Of a stretch of DNA of 64,000 nucleotides, positions 50,635 through 59,566 are shown piece by piece (the first letter of the stretch is position 1; every line of letters starts with the position of its first letter). The notes below the pieces were generated by a model. It was given only the letters and a program-made list of their open reading frames with translations. It was not told where the DNA came from and ran no database searches. This DNA comes from Alphaproteobacteria bacterium. Lineage in GTDB: Bacteria > Pseudomonadota > Alphaproteobacteria > Oceanibaculales > Oceanibaculaceae. The DNA is taken from the NCBI GenBank assembly GCA_018823745.1, contig JAHJHR010000017.1, forward strand, positions 62,001 to 126,000, given 5' to 3'. The translations under genes and the position numbers were made by a program.

Positions 50635-52254
50635 TTAGAGAATTGCTTTCCGGCTCAACGTCAGCGCCGGGGAGGCTTCGAGCAGCGCACGCGTATAAGG
50701 ATGGTCGGAGCGTTCGAACACCGCCTCGGTCTCGCCCTGCTCCACGATGCGGCCTTCCTGCATGACGATCACCCGGTTGGCGATCTGCCGCACGGCGGCG
50801 AGATCGTGGCTGATGAACAGGCAGGAAAAGCCGTGGCTGCGCTGCAGGCTCTCCAGCAAGTCGAGAATCTGCTTCTGGATCGTCATGTCCAGCGCGCTGA
50901 TCGGCTCGTCGGCGATCACCAGTTCCGGCCGCCGGATGAGCGCACGGGCGATGGCGACGCGCTGGCGCTGCCCGCCGGAGAGCTGATGCGGGAAACGACG
51001 CTCATAGCCGGCCAGCCCGACCTCGGCCAGCGCCTCCTCGATTCGGGAGTGTTTGCCGCTGGCGCTCATGCCGTCCAGCAGGCGCAGTGCCTCGCCGACA
51101 ATGTCCCCGACACGCATGCGCGGATCGAGCGAGGAATAGGGATCCTGCGAGATCAGCTGGCAGGCCATGCGGAAACTGTGCATCCCGGCCCGGCCCGCCT
51201 GCAGCAGCGGCATGCCCTTGAAGCGGATGGTGCCGCCCGATGGTTCGACCAGGCGCAGGATGGCCCTTCCCAGCGTGGTCTTGCCCGATCCGCTGCCGCC
51301 GACCACGGCCACTGTCTCGCCCGCCCGCACCGTCAGATCGACACCCTTTACCGCCCGCATATCGGTGGCGCGCTGGAACAGCCCGCCGCGCCGCCGGAAG
51401 GTGACGTGCAGCTTCTCCACCGACAGCACCACCTCGCCGGCACGCTCTGCACCGTCGCGCGGCCGCGGGCGCGGAATCGCCTCGACCAGCCGCCTCGTGT
51501 AGAGCTCTCGCGGCGCGCCTATCACCTGCGCGGTGGGGCCGGATTCGACCAGCCTGCCCTTCTCCAGAACGACACAACGCTGGCTGTAGCGTGCCACCAC
51601 GCCCAGATCATGGGTGATCAGCAGTACCGCCGTGCCCATCTCGCGGGTCAGCCCGACCATCAGATCCAGCACCTCGCGCTGGGTCAGGCTGTCCAGCGCC
51701 GTGGTTGGCTCGTCGGCGATCAGCAGTTTTGGTTCCAGCATCATCACCGAGGCCAGCATCATGCGCTGGCGCATGCCGCCGGAAAATTCATGCGGAAAGG
51801 CCATCAGGCAGCGTTCCGCATCGTCGATGCCGACCCGGCGCAGCATATCCGCGCAGAGCTTCCGGCGTTCCTCCCGCCCCATCTTCGGGCGGTGGATGGC
51901 CAGCCCTTCCTCCATCTGTTTGCCGATGCGGATGGCCGGGTTCAGCGAGACCATCGGTTCCTGGAACACCATGCCGATCTCACCGCCGCGCAGGGCGCGC
52001 ATCCGCTTCCAGGGGGCCTGCTGGATCGCCTCGCCATTGAACCGGATGATGCCCTCGCTGCGTGCCAGACCGGGCGGCAGAAGCCCCAGGACCGAGCGGG
52101 CGACCATGGTCTTGCCGCTGCCCGATTCACCGACCACGGCAACCACCTCGCCCCGGCCGACCGACAGGGAGACATCATCGACCACAAGCTGCCCCTGCAG
52201 CAGGCCGATCTTCAGGCCGGTTATCTCCAGCACGGGGGGTATTTCGCTTTGCAT
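50635..52254 (-). CDS. fused dipeptide-type ABC ATPase (DppD-DppF)
   Basis: A 539-aa protein of two ABC ATPase halves joined. First half: Walker A GESGSGKT, signature FSGGMRQRMML, Walker B LLIADEPTTALD. Second half: GGSGSGKT, LSGGQRQRVAIARAL, LVIADEPISALD. Each half ends with the extra C-terminal region typical of peptide/nickel importers (YTRRLVEAIPRP, YTRALLEASPAL). It drives import by the permeases encoded upstream. The start overlaps the DppC-like stop by one base. Substrate is defined by the binding protein, not here. Confidence 0.95.
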   Translation of the reverse strand: MQSEIPPVLEITGLKIGLLQGQLVVDDVSLSVGRGEVVAVVGESGSGKTMVARSVLGLLPPGLARSEGIIRFNGEAIQQAPWKRMRALRGGEIGMVFQEPMVSLNPAIRIGKQMEEGLAIHRPKMGREERRKLCADMLRRVGIDDAERCLMAFPHEFSGGMRQRMMLASVMMLEPKLLIADEPTTALDSLTQREVLDLMVGLTREMGTAVLLITHDLGVVARYSQRCVVLEKGRLVESGPTAQVIGAPRELYTRRLVEAIPRPRPRDGAERAGEVVLSVEKLHVTFRRRGGLFQRATDMRAVKGVDLTVRAGETVAVVGGSGSGKTTLGRAILRLVEPSGGTIRFKGMPLLQAGRAGMHSFRMACQLISQDPYSSLDPRMRVGDIVGEALRLLDGMSASGKHSRIEEALAEVGLAGYERRFPHQLSGGQRQRVAIARALIRRPELVIADEPISALDMTIQKQILDLLESLQRSHGFSCLFISHDLAAVRQIANRVIVMQEGRIVEQGETEAVFERSDHPYTRALLEASPALTLSRKAIL

Positions 52255-53081
52255 CAGCCGGCCATCCGGGGGTCAAGCTTGTCACGCAATGCATCGCCCA
52301 GCAGATTGATGCCGAGCAGGGTCACTGCGATGCACAGGCCGGGGGCGATGCCCAGCCAGGGTGCACTTTCCAGATAGGGCCGCGCGGCGGACAGCATGTT
52401 GCCCCAGGTCGGCGCCGGCGGCGGTACACCGAGGCCCAGGAAAGACAGCGCGCTTTCCGACAGGATAACCCAGCCGAACATGCTGGTCGCCAGCACCGCC
52501 AACGGCGCGAAGGCGTTCGGCAGCACATGGCGCAGCATGGTAAAGACCTCGCCATTGCCCAGCACCCGCGACGCCTCGACGAATTCGCGCTCGCGGATCG
52601 ACAGCACCGTGCCGCGCACAACGCGCACCACGGAGGGCGTATAGGCAATGCCCAGCGCCAGGACGATGCCATAGCGGTTCGGGCCGATCACCGCCATCAG
52701 CCCGAGCGCCAGCAGCATGCCGGGAAAGGCCAGTAGAGCGTCGTTCACCATCATGATCAGCCGGTCGGTCCAGCCGCGCATATAGCCGGTGACCAGCCCC
52801 AGCGCCGTGCCGATCAGCACAGCGAAGGTGACGGTCAAGAGTGCGACCGAGGTGCTGGTCAGCGCGCCCGACATCGCCCGGCTGAGCACGTCGCGGCCGA
52901 ATTCATCGGCGCCGAAGGGATGCCCCCAGGAGGGCGCGGCGAAACGGGCGCGCAGATTGATGCCCAGCGGATCGAAGGGCGTCCACAGGATCGCCACGGC
53001 GGCGGCCAGCAGGATGGAGCCCAGCAGGACACCGCCGATCAGCGCATTGGCCTGGCGCCAGGGAAACCGGAAAGCGCTCAT
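52254..53081 (-). CDS. ABC permease, DppC-like
   Basis: A 275-aa inner-membrane permease with six helices. N-terminal helix (LIGGVLLGSILLAAAVAILW), then the DppC-style WGHPFGADEFGRDVLSRAMSG motif and the EAA-type loop EASRVLGNGEVFTMLRHVLP that contacts the ATPase. ATG at 53081 overlaps the stop of the partner permease (ATGA); the frame up to 53117 is not supported. Confidence 0.93.
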   Translation of the reverse strand: MSAFRFPWRQANALIGGVLLGSILLAAAVAILWTPFDPLGINLRARFAAPSWGHPFGADEFGRDVLSRAMSGALTSTSVALLTVTFAVLIGTALGLVTGYMRGWTDRLIMMVNDALLAFPGMLLALGLMAVIGPNRYGIVLALGIAYTPSVVRVVRGTVLSIREREFVEASRVLGNGEVFTMLRHVLPNAFAPLAVLATSMFGWVILSESALSFLGLGVPPPAPTWGNMLSAARPYLESAPWLGIAPGLCIAVTLLGINLLGDALRDKLDPRMAG

Positions 53082-54022
53082 TCCGCCATCACCCGCGGAT
53101 CGAACAGCGGGTAGCACAGATCAACGATCAGATTGACGATGACATAGATGACGGCCGTGAACAGAAGGCAGCCCTGGATGATCGGATAGTCGCGGGCGAA
53201 GATCGCATCGACCAGCAAGCGGCCCAGCCCCGGCAGGGTGAAGACCGTCTCGACCACGGCAATGCCGCCCAGCAGATTGCCCAGCAGCAACCCGATCAGC
53301 GTCCAGGTCGGGGCAAAGGCATTGGGCAAGGCGTGCCGCATCAGGACAGAACCTTCCGACACGCCCTTGGCCCGGGCATGGGTGATGTATTCCAGACGCA
53401 GCACCTCAACCGTACTGGCCCGCGCCATGCGGGTGACGACGCCAATCTCGATCAGGATCAGGGTGACGATCGGCAACAGGATATAGGTCAGCGCCCCCTG
53501 CCAGTCTTCCGCGAAGGAGATATAGCCGACCACCGGCACCCAGCCCAGTTTCAGCCCGAACAGCAGCAGGAGCAGCAGCCCCAGCCAGAAACTGGGCAGA
53601 GAGAGCAGCAGCGTCGCACCGCCGACCACCAGAATGTCGGTCAGGCTGTTCTGGCGCCAGGCGGCGATCATGCCCAGCGGCACCGATATGGCGACCGCCA
53701 CCACAATGGCGATCACGACGATGGAGGCGCTGACCTGGAACCGGTCCAGAATCAGCGGCGCCACCGCCGCACCATTGGAGATGGAGGTGCCAAGATCGCC
53801 GGACATCGCCTTCAGCAGCCACAGGCCGAACTGGACGAAGAACGGCTTCTCCAGCCCATAGGCCTCGCGGATGTCACGTACCGTCTCCTCATCGGCCGCA
53901 TCGCCCAGCATCAGGACAATGGGATCGCCCGGCACCAGCCGGATCAGCAGGAAGACGGAGAAGGAGACGAGCAGCAGCGTCGGTATTGTCGTCAGCAGTC
54001 TGCCGAGAAGATAGCGCCCCAT
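53078..54022 (-). CDS. ABC permease, DppB-like
   Basis: A 314-aa inner-membrane permease: start GRYLLGRLLTTIPTLLLVSF, FLLIRLVPGDPIVLMLGD and YGLEKPFFVQFGLWL (typical of DppB/OppB) and the EAA loop EYITHARAKGVSEGSVLMRHALP-type near residue 215. Works with the DppC-like permease. Same unit as the binding protein 26 bases upstream. Confidence 0.94.
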   Translation of the reverse strand: MGRYLLGRLLTTIPTLLLVSFSVFLLIRLVPGDPIVLMLGDAADEETVRDIREAYGLEKPFFVQFGLWLLKAMSGDLGTSISNGAAVAPLILDRFQVSASIVVIAIVVAVAISVPLGMIAAWRQNSLTDILVVGGATLLLSLPSFWLGLLLLLLFGLKLGWVPVVGYISFAEDWQGALTYILLPIVTLILIEIGVVTRMARASTVEVLRLEYITHARAKGVSEGSVLMRHALPNAFAPTWTLIGLLLGNLLGGIAVVETVFTLPGLGRLLVDAIFARDYPIIQGCLLFTAVIYVIVNLIVDLCYPLFDPRVMAE

Positions 54023-54048
54023 TACGCCGCCCCTGCCCTATGCGTGGC

Positions 54049-55602
54049 TTATTTCTTTACCGTCACGCCCCAGAGGCGCGGCTGGCCGGCCATCCAGGCC
54101 TCATAGCCCTCCAGCTTGTTCGAATAGGCGGCGATGTCAGGGCCGTTATAAAGCACCAGCATCGGCATATCCTTGCGGAACATGCCTTCCAGCGTGTCGA
54201 AGATCTTCTTGCGCTCTGCCTGGTTGCCAATCTTCATCGACTTCTCGATCAGCGTCTGGGCCTCGGAATTGTCCCACACCTTGCGCGGCTGCGTCGCCTT
54301 CGGACCGGAGAACATGTCGAAGCTGAGCGACGGGTCGAGACGCGCCGAATAGAGGAACGACATCATCTGGTAGTTGCCCTTGGTGTACATATCCAGCTGG
54401 GTGGCCCATTCGATCACCTCCAGCTCGATATTGATGCCCGCCTCGCGCGCCATCGCCTGGATGAAGACAGCCGAGTCGAAGGACGGCTGATAGCGCTTGT
54501 TGGTGATCATCTTGATCGTCTCGCCCTTGTAGCCGGCCTCTGCTGCCAGCTTCTTGGACAGGGCAGGATCATAGGCGATCAGCTCGCCCTGCGGCGGGCC
54601 GTAATAGGCGCTGACCGACGGGATCGGCGAGTTGTTTGCCTTGGCGGTGCCCTGCGTCACCGCATCGACAATCGCCTTGGTGTCGATGGCATGCGCGATG
54701 GCCAGACGCATCTTCACATTCGACAGCAGCGGGTCCTTGGTCTGCATCAGGATGCCGGACAGGCCCATCGTCTCGGCAGTGGTGACGGTAATGTCCTTGC
54801 GGGCCTTGGCTTCCTTCAGATCGCCGGATTCGAGGTCCGACAGAACCTCGATGGATCCGCTGAACAGCGCCGCCTTGGCAGCCGAGCGATCCGGGATGAT
54901 GACGTAGCGGATTTTCTCGATGCTCGCCTTGCGCGCGCCGGCATAGCCGTCACGCTTTTCCGAGCGCGAAGAATAGCCGTCGAACTTCGTCAGTTCGACA
55001 TATTCGCCCTTTTTCCATTCCGACAGCATGTAGGGGCCGGTGCCGACCGGCTTCACGAAGCTGCCATCGGCGGCGAAGCTGTCCTTGTGCAGAATGCCGG
55101 TGCCGCCGCAATCGATGCGCGCCAGCAGACCCAGGAACAGCGCGCTCGGCTGCTTCAGCTTGAAGGCGACAGTGCGGTCATCGATCTTGTCGAGCGAGAC
55201 GACCTCGCCATTGCCCTTGGCCGAGAAATCGGAAAAGCAGCGCCATTTGGTTTCCTTGTCCATGTATTTGGACCAGGTGAACAGCACGTCATCGGCGGTC
55301 AGCGGCGCGCCATTGTGGAATTTCACGCCGGTTCGCAAGGTGAAGGTATAGGTCAGACCATCATCCGAAACATCAATCTTTTCAGCGAGCAACGGGGCAA
55401 CATCACTGTTGCCTTTGAAGGCGACCAGCCCCTCGACCATGTGGTGCACCACACCATCGGTATTGGAATCGCGGTTCACGCCCGGATAGGTCGAGCGGAT
55501 ATCCGCATTGATCGAGACCCGCACCGCATCCTGCGCCATGGCGGTGCTGCCCAGCAGACCTGTTGCCAGGGTAAGCCCGTAAACCCATTTTGAAGCCTTC
55601 AT
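54049..55602 (-). CDS. ABC extracellular binding protein, peptide family
   Basis: A 517-aa periplasmic binding protein (SBP_bac_5 type) with signal peptide ending AMAQD (about residue 24). Family marks: GVVHHMVEGLVAFKGNSDVAPLLA, TFTLRTGVKFHNGAPLTADDVLFTWSKYMD-type N-terminal domain (two parts), and GTGPYMLSEWKKGEYVEL. It should bind the substrate of the import system: a peptide, an acylated amino acid or an oligosaccharide. AAGGG precedes the ATG; 38 bases after the C45 peptidase gene. Confidence 0.93.
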   Translation of the reverse strand: MKASKWVYGLTLATGLLGSTAMAQDAVRVSINADIRSTYPGVNRDSNTDGVVHHMVEGLVAFKGNSDVAPLLAEKIDVSDDGLTYTFTLRTGVKFHNGAPLTADDVLFTWSKYMDKETKWRCFSDFSAKGNGEVVSLDKIDDRTVAFKLKQPSALFLGLLARIDCGGTGILHKDSFAADGSFVKPVGTGPYMLSEWKKGEYVELTKFDGYSSRSEKRDGYAGARKASIEKIRYVIIPDRSAAKAALFSGSIEVLSDLESGDLKEAKARKDITVTTAETMGLSGILMQTKDPLLSNVKMRLAIAHAIDTKAIVDAVTQGTAKANNSPIPSVSAYYGPPQGELIAYDPALSKKLAAEAGYKGETIKMITNKRYQPSFDSAVFIQAMAREAGINIELEVIEWATQLDMYTKGNYQMMSFLYSARLDPSLSFDMFSGPKATQPRKVWDNSEAQTLIEKSMKIGNQAERKKIFDTLEGMFRKDMPMLVLYNGPDIAAYSNKLEGYEAWMAGQPRLWGVTVKK

Positions 55603-55640
55603 GTCCCAGCCCTTCCCGTTCGAGTGTTGCAGCGACGCGG

Positions 55641-56783
55641 TTATTCAGCCGCGTTCAATGTTTCCGGCATCGGCCGACGCTCGGCCGTTTCCAGTGTGTA
55701 GGTCGTGAAATTGCGATTACGCGCCGGCATCGGCGCCACCTCCATGATGCCCGCCGCCGGCCGCATCAGGATCATCGCCACGGTCGAGCTGATATTGCCG
55801 GCCTGCGACGGGCGCGGCGGGCGGCAGACCGAATAGGGCGACAAGAAATCGTCGAAGAAGGCCTCGCGCATATCCTCGATGGTCAGCTGGCCCAGCTTCT
55901 TCTCCAGATGCTGGCGCACGCGCCAGTCACGGTAATGGCTTTCCGGCGTGCTCAGCGTGCCGCAATCCTTCAGCTTGGACAGCGCCACCGGGCTGTTCCA
56001 GTGATTGGCATGGGTGATCAGCCCGTTCTCCGGGCGGATGGTGAAGGCCTCGTCCGGCGCGCATTCGATATCGATGGCGAAGCCTTCGCGGGCGCTGAGG
56101 ATCATGTTGTTCGACGCCGATTTCGGCGTGCAGGCGACGCAGCGAATGGCATCGGCCAGATGCTCGCTCTCCAGCACCTTGCGGCGGATCAGCGGCAGCG
56201 GAATGCCTTCCTGCGTATAGTCGCGGTCGGATTCGAGATAATTGGCGGTGATCGCCACGCCGACCGAGTTAAAGCCGGCGCGGGCCAGCGCCCCCGCCTC
56301 TGTGAAGGTCAGCAGATCGGGGCCGTTCTCGTTGCGGATGCGCAGCACCACGGCGGTCTCGACGCATTCCGCCTTCCAGTCCCAGTTCTGGCCGTGGATC
56401 AGCTCGCCATCGCGGCTGGCCTCCGGCAGAATCACGGCACCCGTGCAGCCATCCGGCTCGTCCAGCAGGCCGGCATGGCGACGGGCTAGCTGCAATATCT
56501 CGGTGCGGCAGTTCAGCAGCAGGATCGCCTCGACGTCGATCTTCGCACCCTCGGCGATTCCGGCCATCTCCTCGGCATAGGCCGGGTCGAATTTCTCCAC
56601 CGTCGGCAGGAAGGCGGCGATAAGCTGGCCCATATCCTCCTGCGTCAGGCCCATCTTGCGGATCTGCTCGACATAGTGTTTTGCCCCCTTGTGAATGCGG
56701 CCGGCAGCCTGCATGCCATAGGAGCGGCCACGCTCACGCGGGGCACCGGAGACTTCGATCAGGGGAAAAGCTTCATAGACCAT
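55641..56783 (-). CDS. C45 peptidase / acyl-CoA:6-APA acyltransferase-like protein
   Basis: A 380-aa N-terminal-nucleophile hydrolase. The nucleophile Cys is in EPDGCTGAVILPE (about residue 113), where the precursor should cut itself just before the Cys; the N-terminal part is APRERGRSYGMQAAGRIHK and the core has HGQNWDWKAECVETAVV and GFNSVGVAITANYLESDRDY-type pieces. Relatives form or break amide bonds of penicillin, acyl-amino acids or dipeptides. It is first in an import operon, so it probably acts on the imported compound after entry; no signal peptide is seen. The frame stays open for another 420 bases but that part is antisense to the GntR gene. ATG at 56783 has GGATGG. Confidence 0.85.
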   Translation of the reverse strand: MVYEAFPLIEVSGAPRERGRSYGMQAAGRIHKGAKHYVEQIRKMGLTQEDMGQLIAAFLPTVEKFDPAYAEEMAGIAEGAKIDVEAILLLNCRTEILQLARRHAGLLDEPDGCTGAVILPEASRDGELIHGQNWDWKAECVETAVVLRIRNENGPDLLTFTEAGALARAGFNSVGVAITANYLESDRDYTQEGIPLPLIRRKVLESEHLADAIRCVACTPKSASNNMILSAREGFAIDIECAPDEAFTIRPENGLITHANHWNSPVALSKLKDCGTLSTPESHYRDWRVRQHLEKKLGQLTIEDMREAFFDDFLSPYSVCRPPRPSQAGNISSTVAMILMRPAAGIMEVAPMPARNRNFTTYTLETAERRPMPETLNAAE

Positions 56784-56804
56784 CGGGACCATCCAAATGA
56801 CGAA

Positions 56805-56827
56805 TTTGTGTATTTTACGCGCACAAA
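56805..56827. promoter_or_regulatory. candidate GntR operator
   Basis: TTTGTG, an 11-base spacer, and CACAAA form an inverted repeat 22 bases in front of the C45 gene and 85 bases before the divergent gntR. A second half-like ATTGTGCAC lies at 56877-56885. This fits a shared operator in the divergent promoter region. Confidence 0.55.
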
Positions 56828-56912
56828 AAACACTAATGTCCAGATAATTCTGAAATAACCGGCACTCATAGATGAAATTGTGCACCCCCACTGAAGGGGC
56901 GAGGATAGCGAA

Positions 56913-57815
56913 ATGAAGCAGGATCAAACCCTTGAGCCTCCCCGCAGCGATCTTCAGGCGGAGATTGTCGGCCGGCTGATCGCCATGCTGGAGCACGACC
57001 GCCCTGCCCTGGGCAGCCGCCTGCCGGAGCAAAGCGTGGCAAAGCAGCTGGGCGTCTCGCGCTCGCCGGTACGGCTGGCGATGAAATTCCTTGAAGCGCA
57101 GGGCTATCTCGCCTCCGAACACGGCCGGGGCTTCATCGTGGCGCGCCTGCCGGAAGGCGGCGGGCCGCCGGCGGATATCCCGGAATCGCGGGTTGCCACA
57201 CTGCATGACCGTCTCCTGCGCGACCGGGCCACCGGCATCCTCGGCAGCGAGGTTGCCGAGGCGGAGCTAGCGGAGCGCTATGCCGCCTCGCGTGCCACGC
57301 TGGCCCGCGTCCTCGCCCGACTGACCGGCGAAGGGCTGATCGAACGCCAGCGCGGCCATGGCTGGCGCTTCATCGAAGTGCTGGGAAGTGACGAGGCTTA
57401 TGAGGATTCTTACGAATTCCGCATCGCCATCGAATGCGCAGCATTGCGTGCCCGCCGCTTCAATGCTGATCCGGCGAAACTGGCCGTGATCCGCCAGCGC
57501 CATGAGGCCATTCTGGCCGCCCCGGCAGAGGTGCTGTCCGGGCAGTGGTTCGACACCAACGCCGCCTTCCATGAGGGCATCGCCGAATTATCCGGCAACC
57601 GGTTCTACCTGCAGGCAATCCGCCATCAGAACACCCTGCGCCGCATGCTGGAATATGCCGAGTTCAGCGCGATGCCCCGGGACCGGGTGGAGCAATCCTG
57701 CCGCGAACATCTGGCGATACTGGACGCCATCGAGAGCGGCGACCGCGCCTGGGCAGAAGCGCTGATGCGCCGCCATCTGAGCCAGGCGCTCGACTACACA
57801 AATCTGGAGGAATAG
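56913..57815 (+). CDS. GntR-family regulator with two winged-helix regions and FCD domain
   Basis: A 300-aa regulator. Residues about 14-74 form a GntR winged helix (LQAEIVGRLIAMLEHDRPALG, SVAKQLGVSRSPVRLAMKFL). Residues about 91-153 look like a second one (LHDRLLRDRATGILGSEVAEA, LAERYAASRATLARVLARL, LIERQRGHGWRFIEVL). The C-terminal part is an FCD ligand-binding domain with FRIAIECAALRARRF and FHEGIAELSGNRFYLQAI. A single winged helix is the rule for this family. GAGGAT precedes the ATG. It is divergent from the C45-ABC operon and probably controls it in response to the imported substrate. Confidence 0.85.
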   Translation: MKQDQTLEPPRSDLQAEIVGRLIAMLEHDRPALGSRLPEQSVAKQLGVSRSPVRLAMKFLEAQGYLASEHGRGFIVARLPEGGGPPADIPESRVATLHDRLLRDRATGILGSEVAEAELAERYAASRATLARVLARLTGEGLIERQRGHGWRFIEVLGSDEAYEDSYEFRIAIECAALRARRFNADPAKLAVIRQRHEAILAAPAEVLSGQWFDTNAAFHEGIAELSGNRFYLQAIRHQNTLRRMLEYAEFSAMPRDRVEQSCREHLAILDAIESGDRAWAEALMRRHLSQALDYTNLEE

Positions 57816-57898
57816 CAGCCGGCCGATTGACCTGAATCAAAGATGCGCTTCCCCGGGCAGGCTAAAGAGGAGGCCGAAAATGCAATCCGGGGACATTG

Positions 57899-58726
57899 AT
57901 GATAACCAGCCTGCTGGTAGCAATAGACCTGTCGGGCAAACCGTCCTTTCCGGTAGAACGCGCCTTTCAGCTGATGCGCCAGCATGCCTGCCCGCTCATC
58001 CTGCTGCATGTCATCGACCCCGCCACCTCCTCCCTGCTGATCAATCGCCGGCTGGGCGAGGCCCATCAGGCGCTGGACAGTTTCCTGACGGCGCTTCCCG
58101 CCGAAGACCGCGACAGGGTCACGACCCGCATCGTGCTGGGCACCCCGCATTGGGAGATCGGACGGCAGGCCCGGCACCATCGCGGCGATCTGATCGTCCT
58201 GGGCATGCACCAGCATCGCGGCAGCCGGGCGCTGCTGATCGGCTCGACGATGGAAGGGCTGGTCCGCGAATCCGGCTACCCGGTGCTTGTCGTCACCAGC
58301 GCGCCCAGGGGTGAGTATGAAAAACTGCTGGTCGGCGTGGATTTCTCCTTCTTCTCGCGGCTGGCCCTGCGCAAGGCGCTGGCAATTGCACCGGGTGCCG
58401 GGCTGACGATTATCCATGCCCATGACCCCGCCTCAACCGACGACCCGGCGGTGATTGGCCAAAGGCTGCGGGATTTCATCCTGCGGGAACTGGATATGAT
58501 CTATCCGGTCGACGAGGCCGATGCAGTGGCGCGCAACATTGATATCCGCCTGTACCCCGGCGATCCGAAAACCGTCCTGCGCGCCGAGATAGAGGTACTG
58601 CGGCCCGATCTTCTGGTGATCGGCACCCATGGCCAGCCCGGCCTGCCGCATTCCCGGCTGGGCAGCCTTGCCATCGACTTCCTGAACGATCCGCCCTGCG
58701 ACGTGCTCGCCGTGAAAGGCTGGTAG
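57899..58726 (+). CDS. tandem universal stress protein
   Basis: A 275-aa protein of two Usp domains. First: SLLVAIDLSGKPSFPVERAF, LILLHVID and GDLIVLGMHQHRGSRALLIGST with G-x2-G-x9-type nucleotide loop. Second: LLVGVDFSFFSRLALRKAL, LTIIHAHD and DLLVIGTHGQPGLPHSRLGSLA. Single and double Usp proteins help cells survive stress; no precise role is known here. ATG at 57899 was chosen over a TTG three bases upstream. Confidence 0.9.
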   Translation: MITSLLVAIDLSGKPSFPVERAFQLMRQHACPLILLHVIDPATSSLLINRRLGEAHQALDSFLTALPAEDRDRVTTRIVLGTPHWEIGRQARHHRGDLIVLGMHQHRGSRALLIGSTMEGLVRESGYPVLVVTSAPRGEYEKLLVGVDFSFFSRLALRKALAIAPGAGLTIIHAHDPASTDDPAVIGQRLRDFILRELDMIYPVDEADAVARNIDIRLYPGDPKTVLRAEIEVLRPDLLVIGTHGQPGLPHSRLGSLAIDFLNDPPCDVLAVKGW

Positions 58727-58739
58727 GCACAATAATAAA

Positions 58740-58763
58740 GGGCCGGCGGTCACCCGCCGGCCC
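58740..58763 (-). terminator. terminator after peroxiredoxin gene
   Basis: GGGCCGGCGG and CCGCCGGCCC arms; on the minus strand followed by TTTATTATT. It ends the peroxiredoxin transcript and lies 11 bases after the Usp stop on the plus strand. Confidence 0.75.
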
Positions 58764-58788
58764 ATCGGCGTTGTTGTGTGGCGCGCTG

Positions 58789-59349
58789 TCAGGCCGTCTT
58801 GAGGTGATCGACGATCTCGCCCCGCGCCGGGTAGTTCTTCGAAATCACGAAATCCAGCGCCTGAAGCACCTCCTGGAAATTCGGCCGGGCGAAGGGCATG
58901 GTCTGCACGGTGCCGAAATACAGCGTGCCATCCGGACGGACAAGAAACAGCCCCGGCTCACTGAACAGATCGGGCTCAACAACGCCGGCCGAGGTTTTGC
59001 CATTGCTGCTGGAAATATACAGGCCCCACTTGCGTGCCTCATCAAGGCTCAAGCCATAGGCGATACGTAACTGGTCAAGCTTCCAGTTCGCCTTGGCCTC
59101 GACCGCGCGCTCCTCGCCATCCGAACTGGCAACGATGACATCGACGCCGCGCTTGGCGAACTCCTCCAGCTTGCTCTGCAAATCGGCGAGGTATCGTCCG
59201 CAGATAGGGCAATGCAGGCCGCGATAGAAGACGACCAGCGTGAAATTCTCCGGCCTGGTCTCCCCAAGGCGGAAACGCCCGCCTCCCGCCAGCGGCAGAT
59301 CGAGCGAGGGTACAGCCTGTCGTGGAAAGAGGGGCGTGATCCCGGTCAT
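58789..59349 (-). CDS. peroxiredoxin-like protein
   Basis: A 186-aa thioredoxin-fold protein with active-site GLHCPICGRYL (about residues 46-56): a C-x-x-C motif as in the AhpC/TSA-like group called Prx-like. Other marks are LVVFYRGLHCP, VDVIVASSDGEERAVEAK and FLVRPDGTLYFG. It should reduce peroxides with thiol help. ATG at 59349 has GGAG; the frame continues 200 bases upstream without support. Divergent from the GlcG-like gene. Confidence 0.88.
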   Translation of the reverse strand: MTGITPLFPRQAVPSLDLPLAGGGRFRLGETRPENFTLVVFYRGLHCPICGRYLADLQSKLEEFAKRGVDVIVASSDGEERAVEAKANWKLDQLRIAYGLSLDEARKWGLYISSSNGKTSAGVVEPDLFSEPGLFLVRPDGTLYFGTVQTMPFARPNFQEVLQALDFVISKNYPARGEIVDHLKTA

Positions 59350-59566
59350 GAGGCATTTCTCCAAGAAAAGGGTTCGAACAGCCCCCGATCTGGGTCGTAA
59401 ACTCATGATTCCGCAAGAGGTCTGGTGTTCACCTTTGCGTGTGCTGCGCCGGAACGAAGGCGAGGCCCACAACGTCCGGGTCTTGCGATTGCCGATCCCG
59501 CCGGCAGCCTCTATAACCGCCGATAAGTGGTATGACCGCTCAAACAAACCCTATTCGGAGGAAACC

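Noticed and set aside
50701..52377. A 558-codon frame antisense to the fused ABC ATPase
   Set aside because: His/Gln-rich shadow of GC-rich DNA; the other strand has both Walker motifs and signatures.
56784..57206. A long N-terminal extension of the C45 protein
   Set aside because: The extension is antisense to the GntR gene, has no domain, and the ATG at 56783 has a ribosome site.
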